Below, in pieces: positions 7,091 to 12,616 of a stretch of 15,959 nucleotides of DNA. The stretch comes from an uncultured bacterium (GTDB lineage Bacteria; Patescibacteriota; Minisyncoccia; Phycocordibacterales; PALSA-1337): positions 1 through 15,959 of the forward strand of contig CAIQCA010000130.1 of assembly GCA_903870235.1 (NCBI GenBank), in the 5' to 3' direction. Under the pieces are notes generated by a model that worked only from the letters and a program-made list of their open reading frames with translations, had not been told where the DNA came from and ran no database searches. The first letter of the stretch is position 1. Each line of letters begins with the position of its first letter. A program made the position numbers and the translations under genes.

Positions 7091-7346
7091 CGAGCAGGGT
7101 AGTGGGTAACGCCCACCAGGATAATAACCAGAGGTGCGAACAGAGACGCTTCATTCAGAAATGAATGAAGAGTCCGCCGAATTCGGAGCATGAATTTCAT
7201 ACTTCGAATTCGGCGGATTAGCCCGCGAAGGTAACTCGTGGGGTGCAACGGCAAAATCCTTACCTCGGTGCAAGGCCGTGCCAGCGCAAGCTGGAGAGCC
7301 GCTTGAGGTGTGTGGTAACACACATCCCAGATATATGGTTGTCTAG

Positions 7347-7364
7347 TCGATCGCAAGGTCGACG
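7347..7364 (+). repeat. rnpB hairpin repeat, copy 2 (P19-like position)
   Basis: The same 18 nt as 7073-7090, placed between the P2 3' strand and the P4 3' strand. This is where some bacterial RNase P RNAs carry P19. Confidence 0.9.
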
Positions 7365-7396
7365 AACAGAATTCGGCTTATGGTGTGGCAAAATGG

Positions 7397-7424
7397 AAAT
7401 ACCCCGTGATGAACGGGGTATTTT
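7397..7424 (+). terminator. Terminator of rnpB
   Basis: The stem ATACCCCGT (7399-7407) with ACGGGGTAT (7413-7421) and a 5-nt loop is followed by TTT, then C and more T. It lies directly after the RNase P 3' end. Confidence 0.92.
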
Positions 7425-7496
7425 CTTTGGGTACGCGCAAGACGCACCCATGTGCACGACCTTATTTTTCCACAGATATTTTTTGGCTCTAGGCCG

Positions 7497-7505
7497 TGCT
7501 ATTAT
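7497..7505 (+). promoter_or_regulatory. Extended -10 promoter of murJ
   Basis: TGCTATTAT fits the extended -10 pattern. The predicted transcript starts about 8 bases before the ATG at 7520, so the leader is very short. Only a weak GGGA precedes the start. Confidence 0.5.
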
Positions 7506-7519
7506 TACGGGAACAGACG

Positions 7520-9199
7520 ATGGTAAAAAGATTTTTTTCCGCAATGGGACGAGAGATTCGCGGCCTTCATGAGGCGGCTTATGTTCTTGCTATTTTTGCC
7601 TTACTCTCTCAGATTCTGGCGCTTTTCCGCGACAAGCTTTTGGCGTTTTCTTTTGGAGCTGGTCACAATCTAGATATTTATTATGCGGCTTTTAGAGTTC
7701 CAGATTTTATCTTTGCCCTCATCGGTTCGATAGTTTCTGCTTCTATACTGCTCCCATACTTTATCGACTCGTTTGGTCGTAGCAATGAGGAGGGAAAATC
7801 CTTCTCCGATTCTATCTTTACAGTTTTCTTCACGGTTATAATATTTGTAAGCGTTTTAATATTCTTCTTGGCACCATGGCTAGTACCCAAAGTTCTTCCA
7901 GGATTTGCCAATGATCCCGCTTTACCACAACTTATCTTGGCTATGCGTATCATGCTCTTATCTCCGATTTTCTTGGCACTTTCAAATTTGTTTTCAAGTC
8001 TGACACAGATGCGCCACCGTTTCTTGGTCTATGCCGCTTCGCCGGTCATGTACAATTTGGGAATAATTATTGGAGTTACATTTCTCTATCGTTGGATTGG
8101 TCTGTCTGGGTTGGCTGTAGGAGTCGCTATAGGTGCATTTCTACATATGGGAATCCAGTTACCATTTCTTTTGCAGGATAAACTGTTACCAAAGTTTACA
8201 GCAAATCTGCAATGGCCGAAAATTAAGAAAATTGTTTTGACAGCGTTTCCTCGTATGCTTACTTTGTCCGCCAACGAGCTGGCGGAATTTGTCTTCATAT
8301 CAGCAGCCTCGCTTCTCACAGCCGGTTCAATTTCAGTTTTCAATCTAGCCTTCAATCTCCAATCAGTTCCGTTGGCTCTTATCGGTGTGAGTTATTCTTC
8401 GGCTGTATTTCCGACGTTGTCCAGGCTTTATTATGAGAAAAATACGGAAGCATTTCTACAGAAGATGATCACTGCTGCGAGACACATTATCTTCTGGTCA
8501 ATGCCGATCACCGTCTTGTTCATCGTGCTTCGTGCCCAGATTGTACGTGTCATCCTTGGAGCTGGTAAATTTGATTGGAATGATACTCGTATGACAGCGG
8601 CGATGTTGGCACTGTTTATCGTCTCAACTGTTGGTCAGAGTTTGATTGTGCTTTTCGTGCGTGCTTTTTATGCAGAGGGTAAGACCGCCAAGCCGCTTCT
8701 TATAAACGTCATATCTGCATGTACGATTATCGTTCTTGGTTTTGTTTTGATCCACGCCTTTGACCATATCCCGATCTTCAGATTTTTCATAGAAGATTTA
8801 TTGCGTGTTAGTGGCCAGAAGGGAACTAACGCACTTATGTTGGCACTGGCTTATTCTATTGGGGTTATCTTGAATACAGTATTACATTGGGTGACTTTCG
8901 AAAAGTCTTACAAAGGTTTCAGTAAACCTGTGTTGGAGACACTTTTTCATAGTCTCTCAGCCTCGATCATTTCTGGTGTTATTGCCTTCATGGGCCTGAA
9001 AATATTCGCTTTGGTATTTCCGCAGGAAAAGGTTTGGGGAATATTTATGCAAGGCTTTTGTTCAGGCATACTAGGACTTATTGTTGGTGTCTGTGTACTT
9101 ATTCTTCTTAGAAATAATGAATTACAAGAAGTCTGGCGCACTTTGCACCAGAAGATTTGGAAAGTGAAAGTTCCGCCAGCGGAGGTGGAGAGGTTGTAA
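7520..9199 (+). CDS. murJ: Lipid II flippase MurJ (MviN family)
   Basis: MurJ moves lipid II, the peptidoglycan precursor, across the cytoplasmic membrane. The 559-residue protein is a string of about 14 hydrophobic helices. The N-terminus shows the family pattern: a helix with LSQILALFRDKLLAFSFGAG, then DIYYAAFRVPDFIFALIGSI and SASILLPYFI. Later segments include SNLFSSLTQMRHRFLVYAASPVMYNLGIIIG, and Arg/Lys residues lie at helix borders. The ATG at 7520 is chosen because the likely promoter -10 overlaps the alternative upstream TTG start (7496). It is slightly longer than typical MurJ (about 510-530 residues). The short charged C-terminus (KVPPAEVERL) is cytoplasmic. The neighbours are lepA and an FtsB-like gene, so this is an envelope/translation block. 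Confidence 0.93.
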   Translation: MVKRFFSAMGREIRGLHEAAYVLAIFALLSQILALFRDKLLAFSFGAGHNLDIYYAAFRVPDFIFALIGSIVSASILLPYFIDSFGRSNEEGKSFSDSIFTVFFTVIIFVSVLIFFLAPWLVPKVLPGFANDPALPQLILAMRIMLLSPIFLALSNLFSSLTQMRHRFLVYAASPVMYNLGIIIGVTFLYRWIGLSGLAVGVAIGAFLHMGIQLPFLLQDKLLPKFTANLQWPKIKKIVLTAFPRMLTLSANELAEFVFISAASLLTAGSISVFNLAFNLQSVPLALIGVSYSSAVFPTLSRLYYEKNTEAFLQKMITAARHIIFWSMPITVLFIVLRAQIVRVILGAGKFDWNDTRMTAAMLALFIVSTVGQSLIVLFVRAFYAEGKTAKPLLINVISACTIIVLGFVLIHAFDHIPIFRFFIEDLLRVSGQKGTNALMLALAYSIGVILNTVLHWVTFEKSYKGFSKPVLETLFHSLSASIISGVIAFMGLKIFALVFPQEKVWGIFMQGFCSGILGLIVGVCVLILLRNNELQEVWRTLHQKIWKVKVPPAEVERL

Positions 9200-9204
9200 A
9201 ACCG

Positions 9205-9237
9205 CTCCAAAATGCTATATTTCAAGGGCTTTTGGAG
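9205..9237 (+). repeat. Inverted repeat between murJ and lepA
   Basis: CTCCAAAA (9205-9212) and TTTTGGAG (9230-9237) are a perfect 8-bp inverted repeat with a 17-nt gap. It has no T-run, so it is not a clear terminator. A TGCTATATT extended -10 (9213-9221) sits inside the gap. Confidence 0.5.
9213..9221 (+). promoter_or_regulatory. Possible extended -10 promoter of lepA
   Basis: TGCTATATT has the same form as the murJ and DUF192 elements. It would give lepA a leader of about 53 nt. A longer frame starting at 9212 overlaps it but adds residues unlike LepA. Confidence 0.4.
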
Positions 9238-9280
9238 GCTATTTGGCCGACCATTCATTCAAACACCTAGATCAAATCAA

Positions 9281-11149
9281 ATGGACCTCAAACACATACG
9301 TAATTTTTCAATCATCGCCCATATCGACCACGGAAAGTCGACTTTGGCTGATCGTATGCTAGAGATCACTGGCACTATTGAAAAGCGCAAGATGCAGGAT
9401 CAGGTTTTGGATTCTATGGAACTTGAGCGTGAACGTGGCATTACTATAAAGATGCAGCCGGTTCGTATGAAGTGGCAAATCGCCGGCGGCGATGATTCGG
9501 CCACTGGAGCGCAGGCCGGTGACGGGAACTACACTCTCAATCTCATCGACACACCTGGTCACATAGATTTTTCATATGAAGTTTCCAGATCTTTGCGCGC
9601 GGTAGAGGGATCGATTCTTCTTGTCGACGCTACGCAAGGTGTGCAGGCACAGACGCTTACTACACTCAACATGGCACGTGAAGCAGGACTGGTTATAATT
9701 CCGGTTGTAAGTAAGATTGATTCACAACTTGCTCGTGTCGATGAAGTGGTTAAGGAAGTTAGCCAGCTTCTTGAATGTGAAGAGTCGGATGTTATAAAAG
9801 TTTCTGGTAGAACTGGTGATGGTGTAGCTCACTTGCTCGACGAAGTTATCAAACGTGTGCCACCACCATCTATAGAATCTGGCCCGACTAACAACGAAGT
9901 GGCTCGCGCCGCTGAACGCGAAGGTCACTTCCGTGCTCTCATTTTCGATTTTCAATATTCCAATCATACTGGTGTCATAGTTTATGTCAGGGTATTCAAT
10001 GGTTCGGTGAAGAAGCGTGGCAAACTAGTTTTCAAGATTGCTGAGAGAGAATTTGAAGCTATTGATGTTGGTATATTTACTCCAGAAGAAACACCAACTG
10101 AATCACTTGGTGCTGGTGAGATTGGTTATATTGTGACCGGTATCAAGGAGCCGGGTGTTGCGTCAGTTGGTGACACTATTGCATCAACGAAAGATACTGA
10201 GCCACCATTGCCAGGCTATGCCAATCCACGGCCAGTTGTTTGGGCTTCGATATATCCCGAGAGCCAAGATGACTTACCTCTTTTGAAACAAGCTCTTGGT
10301 CGTCTAAAACTTTCCGACTCCTCATTTACTTATGAAGAAGAATCTTCTGGAACTCTCGGCAAAGGTTATAGATGCGGATTTTTGGGTATGTTGCATCTTG
10401 AAATCGTAACCGAACGTCTGCGCCGAGAATTCAATCTGGAGCTTGTAGTGACGATGCCGACTATTACTTACGAAGTGACTTTGAAGAATGGTAAAAAATC
10501 TAAAGTCTATTCACCAGCACTTTTCCCGGATGATAACGACATCGCTGAAATATTTGAACCGATAGTGGCTATGAAGATTATCACTCCACCTGGATATATC
10601 GGAGGATTGATGAAGCTGCTTTATGATCATGAGGGAGAAGTCATGGCTACAGAAAATTTTGGTGACAATCGCACTATCCTCGTTTTGCATATGCCACTGC
10701 GCGAGCTCATGCGTAACTTCTTTGATGAAGTAAAAAGTGTCTCTTCTGGTTACGCTTCGATTTCGTACGATATTGTCAGCAGTCGCAAAGCTGATGTGGT
10801 GCGTATGGACGTTCTAGTTGCAGATGAACCGATTGCCGCTTTTACACGCGTAGTATCGCGTCGTCGAGTTACTGAGGATGCTGAAGATACAGTTGAGAGA
10901 CTCCACAAGATCTTACCGAGAGAATTGTTTACGTATAAAGTCCAGGCTTGTGCATTTGGTCGCATTCTTTCATCGCGCACCCTTTCTGGTGTGAAGAAAG
11001 ATGCAGCTGGAACATTGTCTGGGGGTGACATTACAAGAAAGATGAAGCTTCGTGAGAAACAAAAAGAAGGTCGCAAGCGCCTAAAGGAGCACGGAAAAGT
11101 TATCATCCCTCAAGAAGTTTTTGTAAAGATGATACGGAGTGGAGACTAG
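9281..11149 (+). CDS. lepA: Elongation factor 4 (LepA), GTPase
   Basis: EF4 is a ribosome-bound GTPase that acts in initiation/translocation quality control. At 622 residues it has the usual domain order. The G domain has G1 AHIDHGKST (13-21), the switch I block ELERERGITIK, G3 DTPGH (from residue 90) and FSYEVSRSLRAVEGS. The EF-G-like domains follow (GIFTPEE, YEEESSGTLGKGYRCGFLG). The LepA-specific C-terminus shows SGGDITRKMKLREKQKEGRKR. Two things are odd. G4 is SKID (S144) instead of NKID, and G5 is SGR (175-177) instead of SAK. There is also an insertion of about 11 residues before DTPGH (GGDDSATGAQAGDGN). The ATG at 9281 matches the family start M-x-x-I-R-N-F-S-I-I-A-H; the frame upstream to 9212 is not LepA-like. 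Confidence 0.95.
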   Translation: MDLKHIRNFSIIAHIDHGKSTLADRMLEITGTIEKRKMQDQVLDSMELERERGITIKMQPVRMKWQIAGGDDSATGAQAGDGNYTLNLIDTPGHIDFSYEVSRSLRAVEGSILLVDATQGVQAQTLTTLNMAREAGLVIIPVVSKIDSQLARVDEVVKEVSQLLECEESDVIKVSGRTGDGVAHLLDEVIKRVPPPSIESGPTNNEVARAAEREGHFRALIFDFQYSNHTGVIVYVRVFNGSVKKRGKLVFKIAEREFEAIDVGIFTPEETPTESLGAGEIGYIVTGIKEPGVASVGDTIASTKDTEPPLPGYANPRPVVWASIYPESQDDLPLLKQALGRLKLSDSSFTYEEESSGTLGKGYRCGFLGMLHLEIVTERLRREFNLELVVTMPTITYEVTLKNGKKSKVYSPALFPDDNDIAEIFEPIVAMKIITPPGYIGGLMKLLYDHEGEVMATENFGDNRTILVLHMPLRELMRNFFDEVKSVSSGYASISYDIVSSRKADVVRMDVLVADEPIAAFTRVVSRRRVTEDAEDTVERLHKILPRELFTYKVQACAFGRILSSRTLSGVKKDAAGTLSGGDITRKMKLREKQKEGRKRLKEHGKVIIPQEVFVKMIRSGD

Positions 11150-11256
11150 ACCTTCCAGACAGGGAAGGAAAGTAGGATCATGCTGACTATTACCAATATA
11201 GCAACTACGATGAATCCTATCCCTACGGCTTTTTTTGTTTTTTCGTGAAATAACAT
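11146..11256 (-). CDS. Candidate 36-residue single-pass membrane protein
   Basis: The minus frame from ATG 11256 encodes a charged N-terminus (MLFHEKTKKAVG) and one long hydrophobic helix (IGFIVVAILVIVSMILLSF), ending PVWKV and TAG. The stop overlaps the lepA stop by 4 bases in convergent orientation, so it fills the whole lepA-FtsB gap. Its promoter appears to be the minus face of the palindrome AGTATACT (11266-11273), with TTGCCG (11294-11289) as a -35 17 bp away. Transcription would start about 3 bases before the ATG, so it would be leaderless like the opposite gene. I do not recognise a named family. It may be a chance frame, but the composition, fit to the gap and promoter are suggestive. 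Confidence 0.55.
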   Translation of the reverse strand: MLFHEKTKKAVGIGFIVVAILVIVSMILLSFPVWKV

Positions 11257-11265
11257 AGCGAATCT

Positions 11266-11273
11266 AGTATACT
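11266..11273. promoter_or_regulatory. Palindromic -10 box shared by two divergent genes
   Basis: AGTATACT reads as TATACT on both strands. On + it lies 7 bases upstream of the ATG at 11281. On - it lies 9 bases upstream of the ATG ending at 11256. Both transcripts would be leaderless or nearly so. Confidence 0.5.
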
Positions 11274-11280
11274 GTGATAT

Positions 11281-11661
11281 ATGCAAAACGGCAACCATAA
11301 ATTTTGGTGGAAATTGATGCATAATCCATTTATCACAATAATTGCATTGGCTCTACTTTTCTTCTTGGCTAGGTCTGCTTGGAATGTGCATAGATCTGCG
11401 GATTTGATATCCAATAAATTATCACAGACTGAAGAAGAAGCCGATAAACTGAGGTTAGAGCAACAAAGCCTATCGGCCAAAGTCGATAATCTGTCTACGC
11501 CAGACGGTATAGAATCAGAACTGCGTGTGAAATATCGTGCCGTAAAAGATGGAGAGTCAGTGGCCGTGATTGTTAATAATGATCAGGCGAGTACGTCAAA
11601 TGTTGTGGCAGTGCCGGAAAAAGGCTGGTGGGAGAGTTTTATAGGGTGGTTCGGGTTTTAG
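11281..11661 (+). CDS. FtsB/DivIC-like septum formation initiator protein
   Basis: This 126-residue protein has the FtsB/DivIC layout: a short N-terminal cytoplasmic part (MQNGNHKFWWKLMHNP), one membrane helix (about residues 17-33, FITIIALALLFFLARSAW), a coiled coil (about 40-75, SADLISNKLSQTEEEADKLR …) and then the conserved TPDGIESELRVKYRAVKDGE, typical of the family. These proteins form a periplasmic complex with FtsL and FtsQ/DivIB that activates septal cell-wall synthesis. The C-terminus ends in an aromatic tail (KGWWESFIGWFGF). No SD precedes the ATG and transcription probably starts right at it. tRNA-Gly begins 35 bases after the stop with no terminator between, so the two may be co-transcribed. 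Confidence 0.85.
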   Translation: MQNGNHKFWWKLMHNPFITIIALALLFFLARSAWNVHRSADLISNKLSQTEEEADKLRLEQQSLSAKVDNLSTPDGIESELRVKYRAVKDGESVAVIVNNDQASTSNVVAVPEKGWWESFIGWFGF

Positions 11662-11696
11662 TTTACGGGGTAAGTTTTTGTGTTCAATAAAACAAT

Positions 11697-11767
11697 GCGG
11701 GTATGGTTTAGTGGTAGAATGCGGCCTTCCCAAGGCTGAGACGGGAGTTCGATTCTCCCTACCCGCA
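11697..11767 (+). tRNA. tRNA-Gly, anticodon CCC
   Basis: Acceptor GCGGGTA (11697-11703) pairs with TACCCGC (11760-11766). The D-arm has loop AGTGGT. The anticodon stem CGGCC/GGCTG encloses loop TTCCCAA, giving anticodon CCC (codon GGG). The T-arm is GGGAG-TTCGATT-CTCCC. The discriminator is A, and the next bases are CTA, so CCA is not encoded and must be added by the CCA-adding enzyme. Most bacterial tRNA-Gly have U at the discriminator. Confidence 0.96.
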
Positions 11768-11776
11768 CTATGATTC
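11750..11776 (+). repeat. 27-bp direct repeat, copy within tRNA-Gly 3' end
   Basis: This copy spans the T-loop and acceptor of tRNA-Gly plus 9 bases downstream. The identical 27 bases recur at 11919-11945. Confidence 0.95.
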
Positions 11777-11815
11777 GCAAGGACGCCTAGACGGCGTCCG
11801 CGCGAAGCATCATAG
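11768..11815. repeat. Long palindrome directly after tRNA-Gly
   Basis: Nested arms: CTATGAT (11768-11774) with ATCATAG (11809-11815), TCGC (11775-11778) with GCGA (11802-11805), and GGACGCC (11781-11787) with GGCGTCC (11793-11799), around a 5-nt loop. It begins at the base after the tRNA discriminator. It has no T-run, so it is not a standard terminator. Confidence 0.85.
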
Positions 11816-11918
11816 AGACGAGGTGGGTAGAATCGAACAGCGGAGTGAGCGAGACGAGCACGTCGAGCCGCGAGCTGGTGCCCAACCCGAGCCCGACTGG
11901 TCGGGCGAGAGGTGCGGG
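11816..11918. other. GC-rich segment between the tRNA 3'-end repeats
   Basis: No gene is supported here. The segment is much more GC-rich than its surroundings. At its left end it holds an inverted, slightly deleted copy of the tRNA T-arm/acceptor (GTGGGTAGAATCGAAC, from 11823). Further right it has a palindrome GCCCGA-CTGG-TCGGGC (11891-11906). Open frames across it give peptides that match only reverse-read tRNA, a known source of spurious proteins. Confidence 0.7.
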
Positions 11919-11945
11919 CGATTCTCCCTACCCGCACTATGATTC
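11919..11945 (+). repeat. 27-bp direct repeat, second copy of the tRNA-Gly 3' end
   Basis: Identical to 11750-11776 and 169 bp downstream of it. It reproduces only the T-loop to acceptor and flanking bases; no complete second tRNA precedes it. The arrangement resembles attL/attR flanking a small insert, or a tandem duplication. Confidence 0.9.
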
Positions 11946-12018
11946 ACGAGAAAGCCTGAATGTTTTTTGGGTGGAGAGGTAAATAAGTGAGGATTATATA
12001 TAAATACAAATTTTTCCA

Positions 12019-12055
12019 TAAAAAATCGGCGCCCCCTGCTTGGTTGCGCCGATTT
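12019..12055 (-). terminator. Terminator of the minus-strand lipoprotein gene
   Basis: A 10-bp perfect stem, AAATCGGCGC (12023-12032) with GCGCCGATTT (12046-12055), is followed on the minus strand by a T-run (about 12025-12019). It lies about 20 bases after the TGA of the lipoprotein gene. Confidence 0.88.
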
Positions 12056-12074
12056 AGTGTCTCCGAATTTTTTG

Positions 12075-12467
12075 TCACTTTCGGTAAGTGATGTGGACTC
12101 CGTAGTTTATGGAGTCCTCGCGCCACTGTGGATGATTCTTGGCCCACGTCTGGAATCTTTCCAGGACAGTCTGGTCACAAGCCACCCATTCGTTTCCGCG
12201 CCATCCTCCCAATCGCCAATACATATATTTGTCGCTGCGTTCTTGGAAGATGTATTGTTTGTCGCCAACCCAACCAATGTATTCATGCCCATCCCAGACA
12301 TAGTAGTTCGGGATGAGTGTGTCCGGTTGGACCAACGCAGGTTGTTGGGGTGGTTCCGGCTGTCCGGGTGCATGGCGATGATCAACTGCCTGTTGTTTTA
12401 CTTCACAGCCGACTAACAATATCGACAATGCTGTAAAACATAGGATACGACTCATTATATTTTGCAT
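12075..12467 (-). CDS. Predicted lipoprotein of 130 residues
   Basis: The N-terminus is a lipoprotein signal: MQNIMSRILCFTALSILLVGC, with a basic n-region, a hydrophobic core and the lipobox LLVG|C (C21). A Pro/Gln-rich linker follows (HAPGQPEPPQQPALVQ). The rest is a compact, Trp/Tyr-rich domain: YYVWDGHEYIGWVGDKQYIF, then WRLGGWRGNEWVACDQTVLERFQTWAKNHPQWRED. I do not know a named family; the YxWDGxEYxGxVG pattern recalls short secreted domains in other phyla, but that is memory, not a search. It has its own sigma70-type promoter (12515-12544), a GGGAG SD-like run before the ATG and a terminator, and it ends with TGA. By eye it is GC-richer than the core genes. Together these features suggest transfer. 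Confidence 0.78.
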   Translation of the reverse strand: MQNIMSRILCFTALSILLVGCEVKQQAVDHRHAPGQPEPPQQPALVQPDTLIPNYYVWDGHEYIGWVGDKQYIFQERSDKYMYWRLGGWRGNEWVACDQTVLERFQTWAKNHPQWREDSINYGVHITYRK

Positions 12468-12514
12468 TTAAGCTCTGTCTCCCTTTGGGTTGATTTACTT
12501 ACTTCTCTACTTAT

Positions 12515-12544
12515 ATTGTACCATGAAGTATAGTACAAAGTCAA
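12515..12544 (-). promoter_or_regulatory. Promoter of the lipoprotein gene
   Basis: TTGACT (12544-12539) and TACAAT (12520-12515) on the minus strand are 18 bp apart. This gives a leader of about 40 nt that contains the GGGAG. Confidence 0.65.
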
Positions 12545-12588
12545 GGACAGTAATGATAAAACTAAACTCGTTGTCACATTGTATTTCT

Positions 12589-12616
12589 TAATAGCTCATA
12601 AGTAATTGTTAGTAAG
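12589..12616 (+). repeat. Left terminal inverted repeat of the IS
   Basis: It matches the reverse complement of 13826-13852 over about 27 positions, with a few mismatches and a 1-base gap. It abuts the transposase stop codon (12617). Confidence 0.85.

Larger units (their letters stand above)
6985..7390 (+). ncRNA. rnpB: RNase P RNA (bacterial type A-like)
   Basis: This catalytic RNA removes the 5' leaders of tRNA precursors. Conserved core blocks are in order: GAGGAAAGTCCG (7051-7062, P4 5' strand), GTGGGTAACGCCCAC (7102-7116), AGGTGCGAACAGAGAC (7132-7147), GCTTGAGG (7301-7308) and ACAGAATTCGGCTTAT (7366-7381, P4 3' strand). P2 pairs 6994-7001 with 7337-7344. P3 pairs 7004-7014 with 7040-7050. 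P12-like is a 13-bp perfect stem (7173-7185 with 7205-7217), preceded by an extra 8-bp hairpin (7149-7156 with 7163-7170). Two identical hairpins with GCAA loops lie at 7073-7090 and 7347-7364. The segment after the CCAGC-GCAA-GCTGG hairpin reads GGAGAGCC where the CCA-binding GGU is expected. The ends are estimated from the promoter, P1/P2 and the terminator. The frames overlapping this gene are not coding. Confidence 0.94.

Noticed and set aside
6973..7572. Several open frames on both strands across the RNase P RNA gene.
   Set aside because: They overlap a well-supported structured RNA, have no start signals and give composition unlike protein.
9212..9280. N-terminal extension of LepA.
   Set aside because: Family members begin with the segment encoded from ATG 9281; the extension overlaps an inverted repeat and promoter-like sequence.
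11151..11168. CCTTCC/GGAAGG hairpin after lepA as a terminator.
   Set aside because: It has no T-run on either strand and lies inside the candidate micro-ORF.
11596..12019. Minus-strand frames across tRNA-Gly and the GC-rich segment, encoding peptides with SAGRENRTPVSALG and SAGRENRPHLSP.
   Set aside because: These are the reverse-strand reading of the tRNA and its duplicated end, a well-known source of spurious protein annotations.
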